From contig NZ_JAGETZ010000012.1 in NCBI RefSeq assembly GCF_017571495.1, positions 124,001 to 188,000 of the forward strand: DNA of 64,000 bases, written 5' to 3'. This stretch comes from Hymenobacter negativus (GTDB lineage Bacteria > Bacteroidota > Bacteroidia > Cytophagales > Hymenobacteraceae). The translations under genes and the position numbers were made by a program. Under the pieces are notes generated by a model. That model saw nothing but the letters and a program-made list of their open reading frames with translations. It ran no database searches and had not been told where the DNA came from. Below, one piece after another: positions 39,848 through 49,289 of this stretch (its first letter is position 1; every line of letters starts with the position of its first letter).

Positions 39848-41782
39848 TTATTTGTAGCTGCGCTGGGTCAGCTTCACGTTTTCAAAGGTTAATTCTTCCT
39901 TGTTGAGCTTTTCGGGCTGATTATCGCCCTGATATTCCCAGGCAGCTACATAGGCGTAGTTTTCGTCGTCGCGCAGGGCTTCCCCTTCAGGAGTCTGATA
40001 CTCCTCGCGGAAGTGGCCGCCGCAGCTTTCGTTGCGGTTCAGCGCGTCGTCCACCATTAGTTCGCCCAACTCCAAGAAGTCGGCCACGCGACCAGCATTT
40101 TCCAGTGCCTGGTTTAGTTCCTCGCCGGTACCCGTGATTTTCAGGTCCTGCCAGAATTCTTTGCGTAGCTTCTGGATTTCGCCTTTAGCATGCTTCAGGC
40201 CTTCAGCAGTGCGGGCCATGCCGCAATATTCCCACATGATGTGGCCCAGCGCTTTGTGGAATTGCGTAGGAGTGCGCGTTCCTTTAATAGACAGCAACTG
40301 CTCGGTACGGGCCTGCACGTAGGCTTTCGACTCGGCAAAGGCGGGATGGTTCGTATCCACCGGTTTTGGCGGCGTCTGAGCAAGGTAATCGCCAATGGTG
40401 TAGGGGATTACGAAGTAACCGTCGGCCAACCCCTGCATCAGGGCCGAAGCACCGAGGCGGTTGGCGCCGTGGTCCGAGAAGTTGCACTCACCGGTAGCAT
40501 AGAGCCCAGGCACGCTGGTTTGCAGGTTGTAGTCAACCCACAGGCCACCCATGGTGTAGTGCACCGCCGGGTAAATACGCATCGGCATCTGGTAGGGGTC
40601 CTCGTCGGTGATTTTCTCGTACATGGCAAACAGGTTGCCGTACTTCTGGCTCACTGCGTCAGCGCCCGTACGCTTAATGATTTCCGAGAAGTCGAGGTAT
40701 ACGGCCAGCCCAGTGCTGCCCACGCCACGGCCTTCATCGCACATCATTTTAGCGTTGCGCGAAGCCACGTCACGCGGTACCAGGTTACCGAAAGCCGGGT
40801 ACTTGCGCTCCAGGAAGTAGTCGCGGTCGTCCTCCGCAATATCCTGAGGCTTGATTTGGCCTTTGCGCACGCGCTCAGCCATTTCTACCGTTTTAGGCAC
40901 CCACACACGGCCGTCGTTGCGGAGCGATTCCGACATCAGCGTAAGCTTCGACTGGTAGTCGCCGCTTACCGGGATGCACGTGGGGTGAATCTGGGTGAAG
41001 CAGGGGTTGGCGAAGAAAGCGCCTTTCTTGTGAGCACGCCAAGCAGCAGTTACGTTACAGTATTTGGCATTGGTGCTCAAATAGAACACGTTACCATAGC
41101 CACCGGTAGCCAATACCACGGCGTGCGCCGCATGGGTTTCAATTTCGCCCGTAATAAGGTTGCGGGTTACGATGCCGCGCGCTTGCCCGTCCACAATCAC
41201 CACGTCGAGCATTTCCGAGCGGGTGTACATCTTCACCTTGCCGTAGGCAATCTGACGGCTCAGGGCCGAGTAAGCCCCCAGCAGCAGCTGCTGTCCGGTT
41301 TGGCCGCGGGCGTAGAACGTGCGGCTTACCTGCGCACCTCCGAAGGAGCGGTTGGCCAGCAACCCGCCGTATTCACGGGCGAAGGGCACACCCTGGGCTA
41401 CGCACTGGTCGATGATATTGACCGATACCTGGGCCAGGCGGTACACGTTGGCTTCACGGGCACGGTAGTCACCCCCCTTAATGGTATCGTAGAACAAACG
41501 GAACACGGAGTCGCCGTCGTTCTGGTAGTTTTTAGCGGCATTGATGCCCCCCTGCGCGGCAATGGAGTGCGCACGGCGGGGAGAATCGTGGTAAGTAAAG
41601 GCTTTTACGTTGTAGCCCAGCTCGGCGAGCGAAGCAGCGGCAGCACCGCCCGCCAGGCCCGTGCCGACCACAATCACGTCGTATTTCCGCTTGTTGGCGG
41701 GGTTCACGAGCTTGACGTTAAACTTGTGCTTCTCCCATTTTTCAGCGAGGGGGCCTTCAGGAATTTTGGAATCCAACAGCAT
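39848..41782 (-). CDS. sdhA: Succinate dehydrogenase/fumarate reductase flavoprotein subunit
   Basis: 644 aa. FAD-binding opening VVGTGLAGGAAAASLAELGY; the covalent-FAD histidine region is in RRAHSIAAQGGINAA; further motifs HPTCIPVSGDYQSK and GECNFSDHGANRLGASALMQ near 425-445. Oxidises succinate to fumarate (or the reverse), linking the TCA cycle to the respiratory chain. Long form typical of the Bacteroidota non-classical complex II with a single cytochrome b subunit. 94 bp downstream of sdhC. Confidence 0.97.
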   Translation of the reverse strand: MLLDSKIPEGPLAEKWEKHKFNVKLVNPANKRKYDVIVVGTGLAGGAAAASLAELGYNVKAFTYHDSPRRAHSIAAQGGINAAKNYQNDGDSVFRLFYDTIKGGDYRAREANVYRLAQVSVNIIDQCVAQGVPFAREYGGLLANRSFGGAQVSRTFYARGQTGQQLLLGAYSALSRQIAYGKVKMYTRSEMLDVVIVDGQARGIVTRNLITGEIETHAAHAVVLATGGYGNVFYLSTNAKYCNVTAAWRAHKKGAFFANPCFTQIHPTCIPVSGDYQSKLTLMSESLRNDGRVWVPKTVEMAERVRKGQIKPQDIAEDDRDYFLERKYPAFGNLVPRDVASRNAKMMCDEGRGVGSTGLAVYLDFSEIIKRTGADAVSQKYGNLFAMYEKITDEDPYQMPMRIYPAVHYTMGGLWVDYNLQTSVPGLYATGECNFSDHGANRLGASALMQGLADGYFVIPYTIGDYLAQTPPKPVDTNHPAFAESKAYVQARTEQLLSIKGTRTPTQFHKALGHIMWEYCGMARTAEGLKHAKGEIQKLRKEFWQDLKITGTGEELNQALENAGRVADFLELGELMVDDALNRNESCGGHFREEYQTPEGEALRDDENYAYVAAWEYQGDNQPEKLNKEELTFENVKLTQRSYK

Positions 41783-41876
41783 AGTGATGACGGAGTGATG
41801 GAGTGATTGTCAGCAAGTAAACAGCCGAAGTTGCCGAGTGTTATTGGCAGTTGGCGTTTTGTTGCTCGTCAGCAAA

Positions 41877-42635
41877 TTAGAAAGCGGCAGCCACCGAGTG
41901 CAGCAGGGCAGGGGCATTGGTTGCCAATTCGCCCTGGGCATCAGTAAACAGGAAGAAATACAGGGGCATGGCAGCAAAGGCTGCCGAAACTACTACGGCA
42001 AACGTGTAGCCAACATATTTGATAGCCGGCGTGTATTTGCGATGGTTCAGGCCCAGGGTCTGGAAGCCTGAGCGGAAGCCGTGCCACAAGTGGTAGCCGA
42101 GGCTGATTTGGGCAGCCACATAAAGCAGCACGTACCACCAGATATGAAACGACGACACTACGGCCATGTAGAGGTTGTCGTAGTCGCTGGTCAGGGGGTC
42201 GGCGCCGCCCATTTTGGGCAGGTTGCCGGCGAAACGGGCACGCCAGAAGAAGTTGTAGAGGTGGACAATGAGGAAAATCAGGATAATGGTGCCCAAAATG
42301 CCCATGTTGCGCGAAGTCCACTCGCTGTTTTGCTCGGAGTGATTACTCACGTAACCCTGCGCGCCGCGGGCGGCTTTGTTGCGGCGGGTGAGCATGAGGG
42401 CCTCATAAATGTGAAAGCCAAACCCGAGTACCAGTCCCCATTCGATGGTGCGAATGATGGGGTTGGTGCCCATGAAGTGGGAGTAGACATTGAACGCCGC
42501 GCCTTGGTCGTGCTTAAAAAGTTGCAGGTTGCCAATGAGGTGAACTACCAGGAACGAGCACAGGAACAGGCCCGTGAGGGCCATAATAATCTTGCGGCCG
42601 ATGCTGCTGGTGAATGTTTTGGATATCCAACTCAT
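41877..42635 (-). CDS. sdhC: Succinate dehydrogenase cytochrome b558 subunit
   Basis: 252 aa, five membrane segments (KIIMALTGLFLCSFLVVHLIG, TIEWGLVLGFGFHIYEALML, LGTIILIFLIVHLYNFFWRA, SFHIWWYVLLYVAAQISLGYH, YVGYTFAVVVSAAFAAMPLY). Conserved histidines in HLIGN, HIYEA, HLYNF and HLWHGFRSGFQTLG are the usual haem b ligands of the single-subunit (b558) type. Anchors SdhA/B to the inner membrane and reduces menaquinone. First gene of the operon with a strong promoter upstream. Confidence 0.95.
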   Translation of the reverse strand: MSWISKTFTSSIGRKIIMALTGLFLCSFLVVHLIGNLQLFKHDQGAAFNVYSHFMGTNPIIRTIEWGLVLGFGFHIYEALMLTRRNKAARGAQGYVSNHSEQNSEWTSRNMGILGTIILIFLIVHLYNFFWRARFAGNLPKMGGADPLTSDYDNLYMAVVSSFHIWWYVLLYVAAQISLGYHLWHGFRSGFQTLGLNHRKYTPAIKYVGYTFAVVVSAAFAAMPLYFFLFTDAQGELATNAPALLHSVAAAF

Positions 42636-42678
42636 AAAGTTGCCAAACTGGGGATGTGAAGAGGTATGTTTAAGGGCT

Positions 42679-42709
42679 CAAAGGTAGCCCTCACTGGCTA
42701 ACCGGGCAA
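42679..42709 (-). promoter_or_regulatory. sdhCAB promoter, -33 TTG / -7 TACCTTTG
   Basis: On the minus strand TTG (42709-42707), a 20-nt spacer and TACCTTTG (42686-42679) fit the Bacteroidota consensus exactly. Predicted transcription start near 42674, giving a leader of about 40 nt before the ATG at 42635. Confidence 0.75.
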
Positions 42710-42923
42710 TGGAAGGGCTTGTTTCTTGCAGCTGCTGCCGTGTTTCGAAAACATTGCAGGGCCTTAGTGAATCTATCCCTTGTCGGCATCGTTAAATAAA
42801 CCCGTACGGGCGCGCCCGGTCACAAGCATAGCCGGCCAAACGGTGGGGACGTCTGGTCAGCCTCTCAATCGGGCAGGATAACTGCTTCGAACTTCTTTCT
42901 TTTTTCTCGCTATCCAAGTTGGT

Positions 42924-45866
42924 ATGCTACAATTTTTTCTGTTTCGGAACAAGGCAATGATGCGGGGTGCGGCCTTGCTGTTGCTGATACTGGCCAGCTG
43001 GGGGCCGCAGGTCGCTCGGGCATCGCACATCCGTGCCGGCGACATTCAGGCCAAGGTGGACACCACGGCCAACCCCAATCCACGCCGGATTTTCTTTAAA
43101 ATGATTTTGTACACCGACAATACATCGTCGGTGGACCAGCCGACGGCCACTATCTTTTTCGGTGATGGCACGTCGAGTTGCAAAGACGGGGTGGCCCGCA
43201 CATCCAAGCGAACCATTCCCGGCAGCCCCGATACCAGTATCAACATCTACTTGTTTGAGCACACTTTCCAATCTACTGGCCGGTTCGAGGTCAGCTTTAT
43301 TGGTGAGAACCGTAACCGGGGTGTGCTGAATATGGCGTTTTCGGACCAGCAGTCGTTTTACATTAGTACTGCTGTTACCATTGACCCCGCGCTAGGCCTG
43401 AACCATGGGGCGATTCTGACCGCCCCAGCCATCGATAAAGCCAGCGTAAACCAGGTCTTTTTGCACAATCCAGCCGCGTATGATGCGGATGGTGACTCGC
43501 TGTCGTATCGACTAATCAACTGCCAGCAGGTACCTGCGGGCATCGACGGTACCGTGGGCCCGCCTTGCACAGGTGGTAGTGGCAATAACCGGCCCAGCCC
43601 AGTGTCCTGCACCAACTACCGCCTGCCCAACGACCCGGTCGTATCTCCTGGGGCCTTAACAGTACCCTACACCGGAGTTCCGTCGGACTCCGGTGGCAAC
43701 CCGGCCATCTTCGTGATGAACCCAAACACCGGCCAGATTACCTGGAACGCTCCTGCCGCAGTGGGGCTTTACAATGTGGCAATGATGGTGGAAGAGCGCC
43801 GCCGACTTGCTAATGGTACTTACCGCCTGATTGGAGAGGTGATTCGCGACATGCAGATTATTGTGTCGGCGACTGCCAACCTGCGTCCTACCATTACTAT
43901 TCCGGCCGATATCTGTGTGGTGGCAGGCCAGACGGTGACGGGCACAGTAACGGCAATAGATGGGGTTAGTGCAAACTCGCCACAGACTGCCATTTCCCTG
44001 TTTGCTTATTCAGGTATTATTCCGCCAGCTACGTTTATACAGTCGCAGACCGGCCCACCGCAGGCACGGGGCACTTTTAGCTGGCGCACCGATTGCAGCA
44101 ACGTAGCCCGCTCGCCCTATCAGGTAGTCTTTAAAGCCCAGGACTCACCGGCCGGCGCATCGACAACTAACCCGCCGCTGATTGACGAAAAAGTTTGGCG
44201 AATTACGGTAGTGGGGCCACCGCCGCAAAACCTGCGGGCCACGCCCGTGCCAGGTAGCAACGGCAACCCCAACAGCATTACGCTAAACTGGAATACGTAT
44301 CAGTGCGCCAATGCTACCCAGATGCATATCTATCGCAAGGTAAATCCGTCGGGCTTTGTGCCGGGACCATGCGACACGGGCATTCCAGCTTCGGCGGGGT
44401 ATGTGCGCATCGGTACCGTCCCGATTGGTACCACCACCTTTAACGATAGGGGCGTCGATGCCAGCGGCACGGTGATTGGCCTCGACCGGGGCCAGAACTA
44501 TTGCTACCGCATCTATGCAGACTTCCCGCTGCCCGCCGCTGGCCAGAGCATTGCCTCCGCCGAAGCGTGCACGTTCATTGCTGGGCGCGGGGCGATGATT
44601 ACGAAGGTAGACGTAGCCACTACTCAGACCACTACCGGTCAGATTCAGGTTTGCTGGACCCGACCCCGCTCGGCCACGGGTGCACCCTTTGATGGCACCC
44701 CAAGCTATGTGCTTTCACGGGCCGAGGGGCTAAGTCCGGCCGCTACGGCCTTCGTGCCGGTAACGACACTGACTTCACTCACCGATACCTGCTACACCGA
44801 CACCAACCTGAACACGCAGGACAAGCAGTATACCTACAAGCTGGACTTCGTGCGCACATTCCCTGCCGGGGCTGGCGCTACTATCACTGAAACCTCGCCT
44901 ACAGCCAGCAGTGTGCGCCTGAATGCTATTCCCAACCGCACGGCTACGGCCATTGTGTTGAACTGGACATATAATGTACCGTGGGATAACACTGCTCAGC
45001 CAACCACCATTTATCGCCGTAACACAACGGGCTTCGTGCCTATTGGCACTGCTACCAGCACAGCCACCGGCGGCACCTACACCGATAGCGACCCAACATT
45101 GGTGAAAGGCCAGAGTTACTGCTACTACGTGCAAACCAACGGCCGCTACGCTGGCTTCGCTTTCCTAAGCTCGCTGCTGAACCGTAGCCAAGAAAAATGT
45201 GCTGTGCTCATCACGCCGCCGTGCACGCCGGAGCTGACGCTGGTGACGACGAACTGCGACAGCCTGTCGAACCTGCCGGAGTTCCCCGGGCTGCGCGAGC
45301 GCTACACCAACCGCCTGCGCTGGACCGTGGGCCGGGCCCCGGCCGGCTGCGAGGCGGCCATCGCCAGCTACCGGGTCTACTACCGGCCCACGCCGACGGG
45401 GGCCTTCGCCTACCTGGGCAGCACGGCCCAGCCGGGCTTTGTGCACCCGAACCTGCTGTTTTCCGGCGGCTGCTACGCCGTGCAGGCCGTGGCCAGCAGC
45501 GGGGCGCTGAGCGACACGAGCAATGTGGCCTGCCAGGACAACTGTTTGTTCTTCAAGCTGCCGAACGTGTTCACGCCGAATGGGGACGGGCAGAACGACG
45601 TGTTCCGGCCCAAGAACAACAGCCCGGTGCGGCGCATCCGTTTCCAGGCCTTCAACCGCTGGGGCGTGCAGGTGTTCCAGAACACGACCACCGCCGACGA
45701 CCCCGTCCTCATCAACTGGAACGCCGGTGGGGTAGCCGGTGAAATTGGCAACGGCACCACAACTCGGGTCTCAGGCGGGGTATACTACTACCTGGCCGAG
45801 GTGGAGTTTGCGGACTTTGCCAATACCAAGCGCACCTACAAGGGCTGGGTGGAGGTGATTAGGTAA
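42924..45866 (+). CDS. Giant T9SS type B (gliding-associated C-terminal) surface protein, copy 1
   Basis: 980 aa. Signal peptide at about 12-34 (MRGAALLLLILASWGPQVARA). The N-terminal module (35-310) begins SHIRAGDIQAKVDTT. Residues 320-430 resemble a bacterial Ig or cadherin-like unit; from about 440 come fibronectin III-like units (ITLNWNTYQCANATQMHIYR, IQVCWTRPRSATGAPFDG, IVLNWTYNVPWDN, RLRWTVGRAP). The last 100 residues are the gliding motility-associated type B signal (FTPNGDGQNDVF, FQAFNRWGVQVFQN, GVYYYLAEVEFA, YKGWVEVIR). Likely a cell-surface adhesin. Its last third is nearly identical to that of the 46110 gene. Confidence 0.88.
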   Translation: MLQFFLFRNKAMMRGAALLLLILASWGPQVARASHIRAGDIQAKVDTTANPNPRRIFFKMILYTDNTSSVDQPTATIFFGDGTSSCKDGVARTSKRTIPGSPDTSINIYLFEHTFQSTGRFEVSFIGENRNRGVLNMAFSDQQSFYISTAVTIDPALGLNHGAILTAPAIDKASVNQVFLHNPAAYDADGDSLSYRLINCQQVPAGIDGTVGPPCTGGSGNNRPSPVSCTNYRLPNDPVVSPGALTVPYTGVPSDSGGNPAIFVMNPNTGQITWNAPAAVGLYNVAMMVEERRRLANGTYRLIGEVIRDMQIIVSATANLRPTITIPADICVVAGQTVTGTVTAIDGVSANSPQTAISLFAYSGIIPPATFIQSQTGPPQARGTFSWRTDCSNVARSPYQVVFKAQDSPAGASTTNPPLIDEKVWRITVVGPPPQNLRATPVPGSNGNPNSITLNWNTYQCANATQMHIYRKVNPSGFVPGPCDTGIPASAGYVRIGTVPIGTTTFNDRGVDASGTVIGLDRGQNYCYRIYADFPLPAAGQSIASAEACTFIAGRGAMITKVDVATTQTTTGQIQVCWTRPRSATGAPFDGTPSYVLSRAEGLSPAATAFVPVTTLTSLTDTCYTDTNLNTQDKQYTYKLDFVRTFPAGAGATITETSPTASSVRLNAIPNRTATAIVLNWTYNVPWDNTAQPTTIYRRNTTGFVPIGTATSTATGGTYTDSDPTLVKGQSYCYYVQTNGRYAGFAFLSSLLNRSQEKCAVLITPPCTPELTLVTTNCDSLSNLPEFPGLRERYTNRLRWTVGRAPAGCEAAIASYRVYYRPTPTGAFAYLGSTAQPGFVHPNLLFSGGCYAVQAVASSGALSDTSNVACQDNCLFFKLPNVFTPNGDGQNDVFRPKNNSPVRRIRFQAFNRWGVQVFQNTTTADDPVLINWNAGGVAGEIGNGTTTRVSGGVYYYLAEVEFADFANTKRTYKGWVEVIR
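45231..45727 (+). repeat. 497-bp tract identical to 48453-48949
   Basis: By eye, no difference was seen between these two tracts, while sequence on either side differs at many positions. The tract covers the last fibronectin-like unit and most of the type B sorting domain. It shows a stronger GC-ending codon bias than the upstream parts of both genes. Confidence 0.85.
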
Positions 45867-45900
45867 CCTACGGATTATAGCCGTACTAAAGAGTTGGGGG

Positions 45901-45933
45901 AGGCCGCCGTGTTTATTCGCGGCGGCCTTTTTC
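45901..45933 (+). terminator. Terminator after giant protein copy 1
   Basis: 9-bp GC-rich stem (45901-45909 with 45920-45928), 10-nt loop, then TTTTTC. Confidence 0.8.
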
Positions 45934-46066
45934 ATGGCTTAATTTTTGAGCAGTACAACCCACGGAAATGGGTTCAGCTTGCTGTTGCGTATGCGGAATA
46001 TTCGCGTTCAGTTATGCATAAATCCGGCACACTGCATCTAGTGCAATATGTCGTAGTTCAATCCGT

Positions 46067-46074
46067 TACATTTG
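46067..46074 (+). promoter_or_regulatory. -7 box TACATTTG upstream of giant protein copy 2
   Basis: TAnnTTTG match 35 nt before the ATG at 46110. No -33 TTG at normal spacing. Confidence 0.45.
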
Positions 46075-46109
46075 ATTGAATTCGTACACAGGTTTCTACT
46101 ACCTCACTT

Positions 46110-49082
46110 ATGGAACAACGCTTTACACTCGGGGCAAGGCTACTGGTACGGCCAGTGCTATTGACAATAATGCTGCTGGCCGGGCTGGCCCTACGGCCTG
46201 ATATCGCATATGCCATGCACATTCGGGCTGGTGATATTCAGGCGAAGGTTGACACCACGTCACGGGCGAATCCCTTCCGGATATTTTTTAAGCTGACGCT
46301 CTATACTGACCCCGGGCCCAATGTGCCTGAAGAATTCGAAACGGTTTTCTTTGGGGATGGAACTTCCAGTTGCTACAATGGGATTCCCCGAGCCGTTGTA
46401 CGAGGCGTGCCGGGCACAGCCGACACCGATGTTAATATTTATTATTTCGAGCACACGTACCAGTCAGTCGGCGCGTTTGAGGTAGAGTTTATTGGTCAAA
46501 ACCGTGTTGCCGGGGTGCTGAATATGGCAAATTCTTCCACCCAGACGTTTTACCTGCGCACAAGAATTACCATTGACCCGACCTTGGGTCGCAACCATTC
46601 TGCCATCCTCACTGCGCCGGCGGTGGACAAAGCCGGGCTATACCAAGTATTTCAGCACAACCCGGCTGGCTTCGATGCGGATGGCGACTCATTGGCTTAT
46701 AAGCTGGTACCGTGCCAGCAGGTGCCTGCCGGAGTATTGGGTACATTGGGCCCACCCTGTACCGGGACCAATGGGGGCACCGGCACTAACAACCCCATTC
46801 CCATAAACTGCACCAACTACCGGCTGCCCAATACCCCCAATGTTACGGCCGCAAATAACCCGCCTTACCAAGTCGACTTCATTGACCAATATGGTGTGCA
46901 GACAGGTTTTGCGGGCCAGCCGGCGACATTTGTTCAGGATGTCCAAACGGGCATGATTACCTGGAATGCGCCAGTAGCCGTTGGGTTCTACAACGTGGCC
47001 ATGGTGGTAGAAGAATGGCGTAGGTTTGGCGGTGGTCGAAAAAGACTGATAGGGGAGGTGGTGCGCGATATGCAAATCAATGTGCTGGCTACCAATGACC
47101 TGCCGCCTAGCCTAATTGTGCCCGCCGATATCTGCGTGGTGGCTGGCCAGCGGGTGAGCGGCACCGTGACAGCCACCGACGGGGTATCGCCGACCAGTTC
47201 GGCGGCTACGGCCGTTAGCTTGTTTGCCTATTCGGGCATCATTCCACCGGCCACGTTTGTGCAGTCGCAGACCGGCCCGTTGCAAGCCAGCGGCACGTTT
47301 GCCTGGCAGACGGATTGCAGCAACGTGGCTCGGCTGCCGTATCAGGTCACCTTTAAGGCTCAGGATACCCCAACCGGCTCGTCTAGCACCAATCCGCCAC
47401 TGGTTGACATTAAAGTTTGGCGGATTACGGTAGTAGGGCCGCCGCCGCAAAGCCTGCAGGCCACCGCCGTGCCGGGTAGCAACCCCACCAGCATCACGCT
47501 GAACTGGAACACGTATCAGTGCGCCAATGCCAGCCAGATGAACATTTACCGCCGGATTAACCAGTCCGGTTGGGTACCTTCTGCTTGCGAAACCGGCATT
47601 CCGGCCTCAGCGGGATACGTGCGCATCGGCACTGTGCCAATCGGGACGACCACCTTCACCGATGCCGGCGTGGATGCCAGCGGCACGGTTCGGGGCCTCG
47701 ACCGGGGCCTGACGTATTGCTACCGCATCTACGCCGATTTTCCGCTGCCCGCCGGCGGCCGTAGCATTGCCTCGGCTGAGGCTTGTGCCAGCATTCCGGG
47801 CGCTTCAGCGCGGCTCATTAAGGTTGACGTGACAAGCACCCAAACCAATACAGGCCAGATTGAGGTATGCTGGACGGAGCCACGCTCGGCCACGGGTGCA
47901 CCTTTTGATGGCACCCCAAGCTATGTGCTTTCACGGGCCGAGGGGCTGAATCCGGCCGCTACGGCCTTCGTGCCGGTGACGAATATCACCACGCTCAGCA
48001 ATACCTGCTACACCGATACCAACCTGAACACGCTGGACAAGCAGTATACCTACAAGCTGGACTTTGTGCAGACGTTCCCGCCCGGGGCCGGCGCGACCAT
48101 CACCGAAACGGCGGCACCCGCTAGCAGCGTGCGCCTGAGCGCCCTGCCCGACCCCAGGGCTACCTTTATCAACCTGAACTGGACGCACAATGTGCCTTGG
48201 GACAATACGGCGCATCCAACGACCGTGTACCGGCGCATGGGTGGTACGAGCGCGTACACGCGCATTGGTACCGCTACCAGCACAGCCACTGGCGGCACCT
48301 ACACCGATAACGACCCAACGTTGGTAAAAGGCCAGAGTTACTGCTACTACGTGCAGACAGATGGCCAGTATGCCAACATTCCGGCGCTTAGCTCGCTGCT
48401 GAACCGTAGCCAGGAACGCTGCCTGGACCTCATCACCCCGCCGTGTACACCAGAGCTGACGCTGGTGACGACGAACTGCGACAGCCTGTCGAACCTGCCG
48501 GAGTTCCCCGGGCTGCGCGAGCGCTACACCAACCGCCTGCGCTGGACCGTGGGCCGGGCCCCGGCCGGCTGCGAGGCGGCCATCGCCAGCTACCGGGTCT
48601 ACTACCGGCCCACGCCGACGGGGGCCTTCGCCTACCTGGGCAGCACGGCCCAGCCGGGCTTTGTGCACCCGAACCTGCTGTTTTCCGGCGGCTGCTACGC
48701 CGTGCAGGCCGTGGCCAGCAGCGGGGCGCTGAGCGACACGAGCAATGTGGCCTGCCAGGACAACTGTTTGTTCTTCAAGCTGCCGAACGTGTTCACGCCG
48801 AATGGGGACGGGCAGAACGACGTGTTCCGGCCCAAGAACAACAGCCCGGTGCGGCGCATCCGTTTCCAGGCCTTCAACCGCTGGGGCGTGCAGGTGTTCC
48901 AGAACACGACCACCGCCGACGACCCCGTCCTCATCAACTGGAACGCCGGCGGGTTGACTGGCGATTTCGGAAAGGCAGCCCGGGTCTCGGGCGGGGTGTA
49001 CTACTACCTGGCGGAGGTGGAGTTTGCGGACTTTGCCAATACCAAGCGCACCTACAAGGGCTGGGTGGAGGTGATTAGGTAG
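46110..49082 (+). CDS. Giant T9SS type B surface protein, copy 2
   Basis: 990 aa, same layout as copy 1: signal peptide (PVLLTIMLLAGLALRPDIAYA), N-terminal MHIRAGDIQAKVDTT module, Ig-like unit (FAYSGIIPPATFVQSQTGPL), fibronectin III-like repeats and the gliding-associated C-terminal domain (FTPNGDGQNDVF to YKGWVEVIR). The N-terminal halves of the two copies differ throughout while the 3' end is identical, so the gene has its own promoter but shares a converted C-terminus. The C-terminus routes export through T9SS. Confidence 0.88.
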   Translation: MEQRFTLGARLLVRPVLLTIMLLAGLALRPDIAYAMHIRAGDIQAKVDTTSRANPFRIFFKLTLYTDPGPNVPEEFETVFFGDGTSSCYNGIPRAVVRGVPGTADTDVNIYYFEHTYQSVGAFEVEFIGQNRVAGVLNMANSSTQTFYLRTRITIDPTLGRNHSAILTAPAVDKAGLYQVFQHNPAGFDADGDSLAYKLVPCQQVPAGVLGTLGPPCTGTNGGTGTNNPIPINCTNYRLPNTPNVTAANNPPYQVDFIDQYGVQTGFAGQPATFVQDVQTGMITWNAPVAVGFYNVAMVVEEWRRFGGGRKRLIGEVVRDMQINVLATNDLPPSLIVPADICVVAGQRVSGTVTATDGVSPTSSAATAVSLFAYSGIIPPATFVQSQTGPLQASGTFAWQTDCSNVARLPYQVTFKAQDTPTGSSSTNPPLVDIKVWRITVVGPPPQSLQATAVPGSNPTSITLNWNTYQCANASQMNIYRRINQSGWVPSACETGIPASAGYVRIGTVPIGTTTFTDAGVDASGTVRGLDRGLTYCYRIYADFPLPAGGRSIASAEACASIPGASARLIKVDVTSTQTNTGQIEVCWTEPRSATGAPFDGTPSYVLSRAEGLNPAATAFVPVTNITTLSNTCYTDTNLNTLDKQYTYKLDFVQTFPPGAGATITETAAPASSVRLSALPDPRATFINLNWTHNVPWDNTAHPTTVYRRMGGTSAYTRIGTATSTATGGTYTDNDPTLVKGQSYCYYVQTDGQYANIPALSSLLNRSQERCLDLITPPCTPELTLVTTNCDSLSNLPEFPGLRERYTNRLRWTVGRAPAGCEAAIASYRVYYRPTPTGAFAYLGSTAQPGFVHPNLLFSGGCYAVQAVASSGALSDTSNVACQDNCLFFKLPNVFTPNGDGQNDVFRPKNNSPVRRIRFQAFNRWGVQVFQNTTTADDPVLINWNAGGLTGDFGKAARVSGGVYYYLAEVEFADFANTKRTYKGWVEVIR
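48453..48949 (+). repeat. 497-bp tract identical to 45231-45727
   Basis: Second copy of the identical tract; see 45231. The offset between the copies is a constant 3222 bp across the tract. Identity stops at 48949, after which the copies differ over about 45 bp and then become similar again to the stop. Confidence 0.85.
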
Positions 49083-49151
49083 GGGCTGAAATCCGGCGAG
49101 GCCAGCTTTGGCTGAACTGGCTTTTGTGGGGTTTTACAACGTAAAATTGAA

Positions 49152-49180
49152 AGAAGAGCGGGCTATGGGTCCGCTCTTCT
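49152..49180 (+). terminator. Hairpin after giant protein copy 2
   Basis: 10-bp perfect stem (49152-49161 with 49171-49180), 9-nt loop; weak T content afterwards. Confidence 0.55.
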
Positions 49181-49289
49181 GGTTTGGGGCAATGAGGCTT
49201 TTTGTGCAGCTTGCGCCCGATTTACTTTTTAGGCCCTGCCAATTGGCTGCCGTAATCCCACCCACTTTCGCTTAAAACCACCAAACCCA

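Noticed and set aside
40190..41806. 538-codon plus-strand frame opposite sdhA
   Set aside because: Antisense shadow of a certain gene in GC-rich DNA; no domain in its translation.
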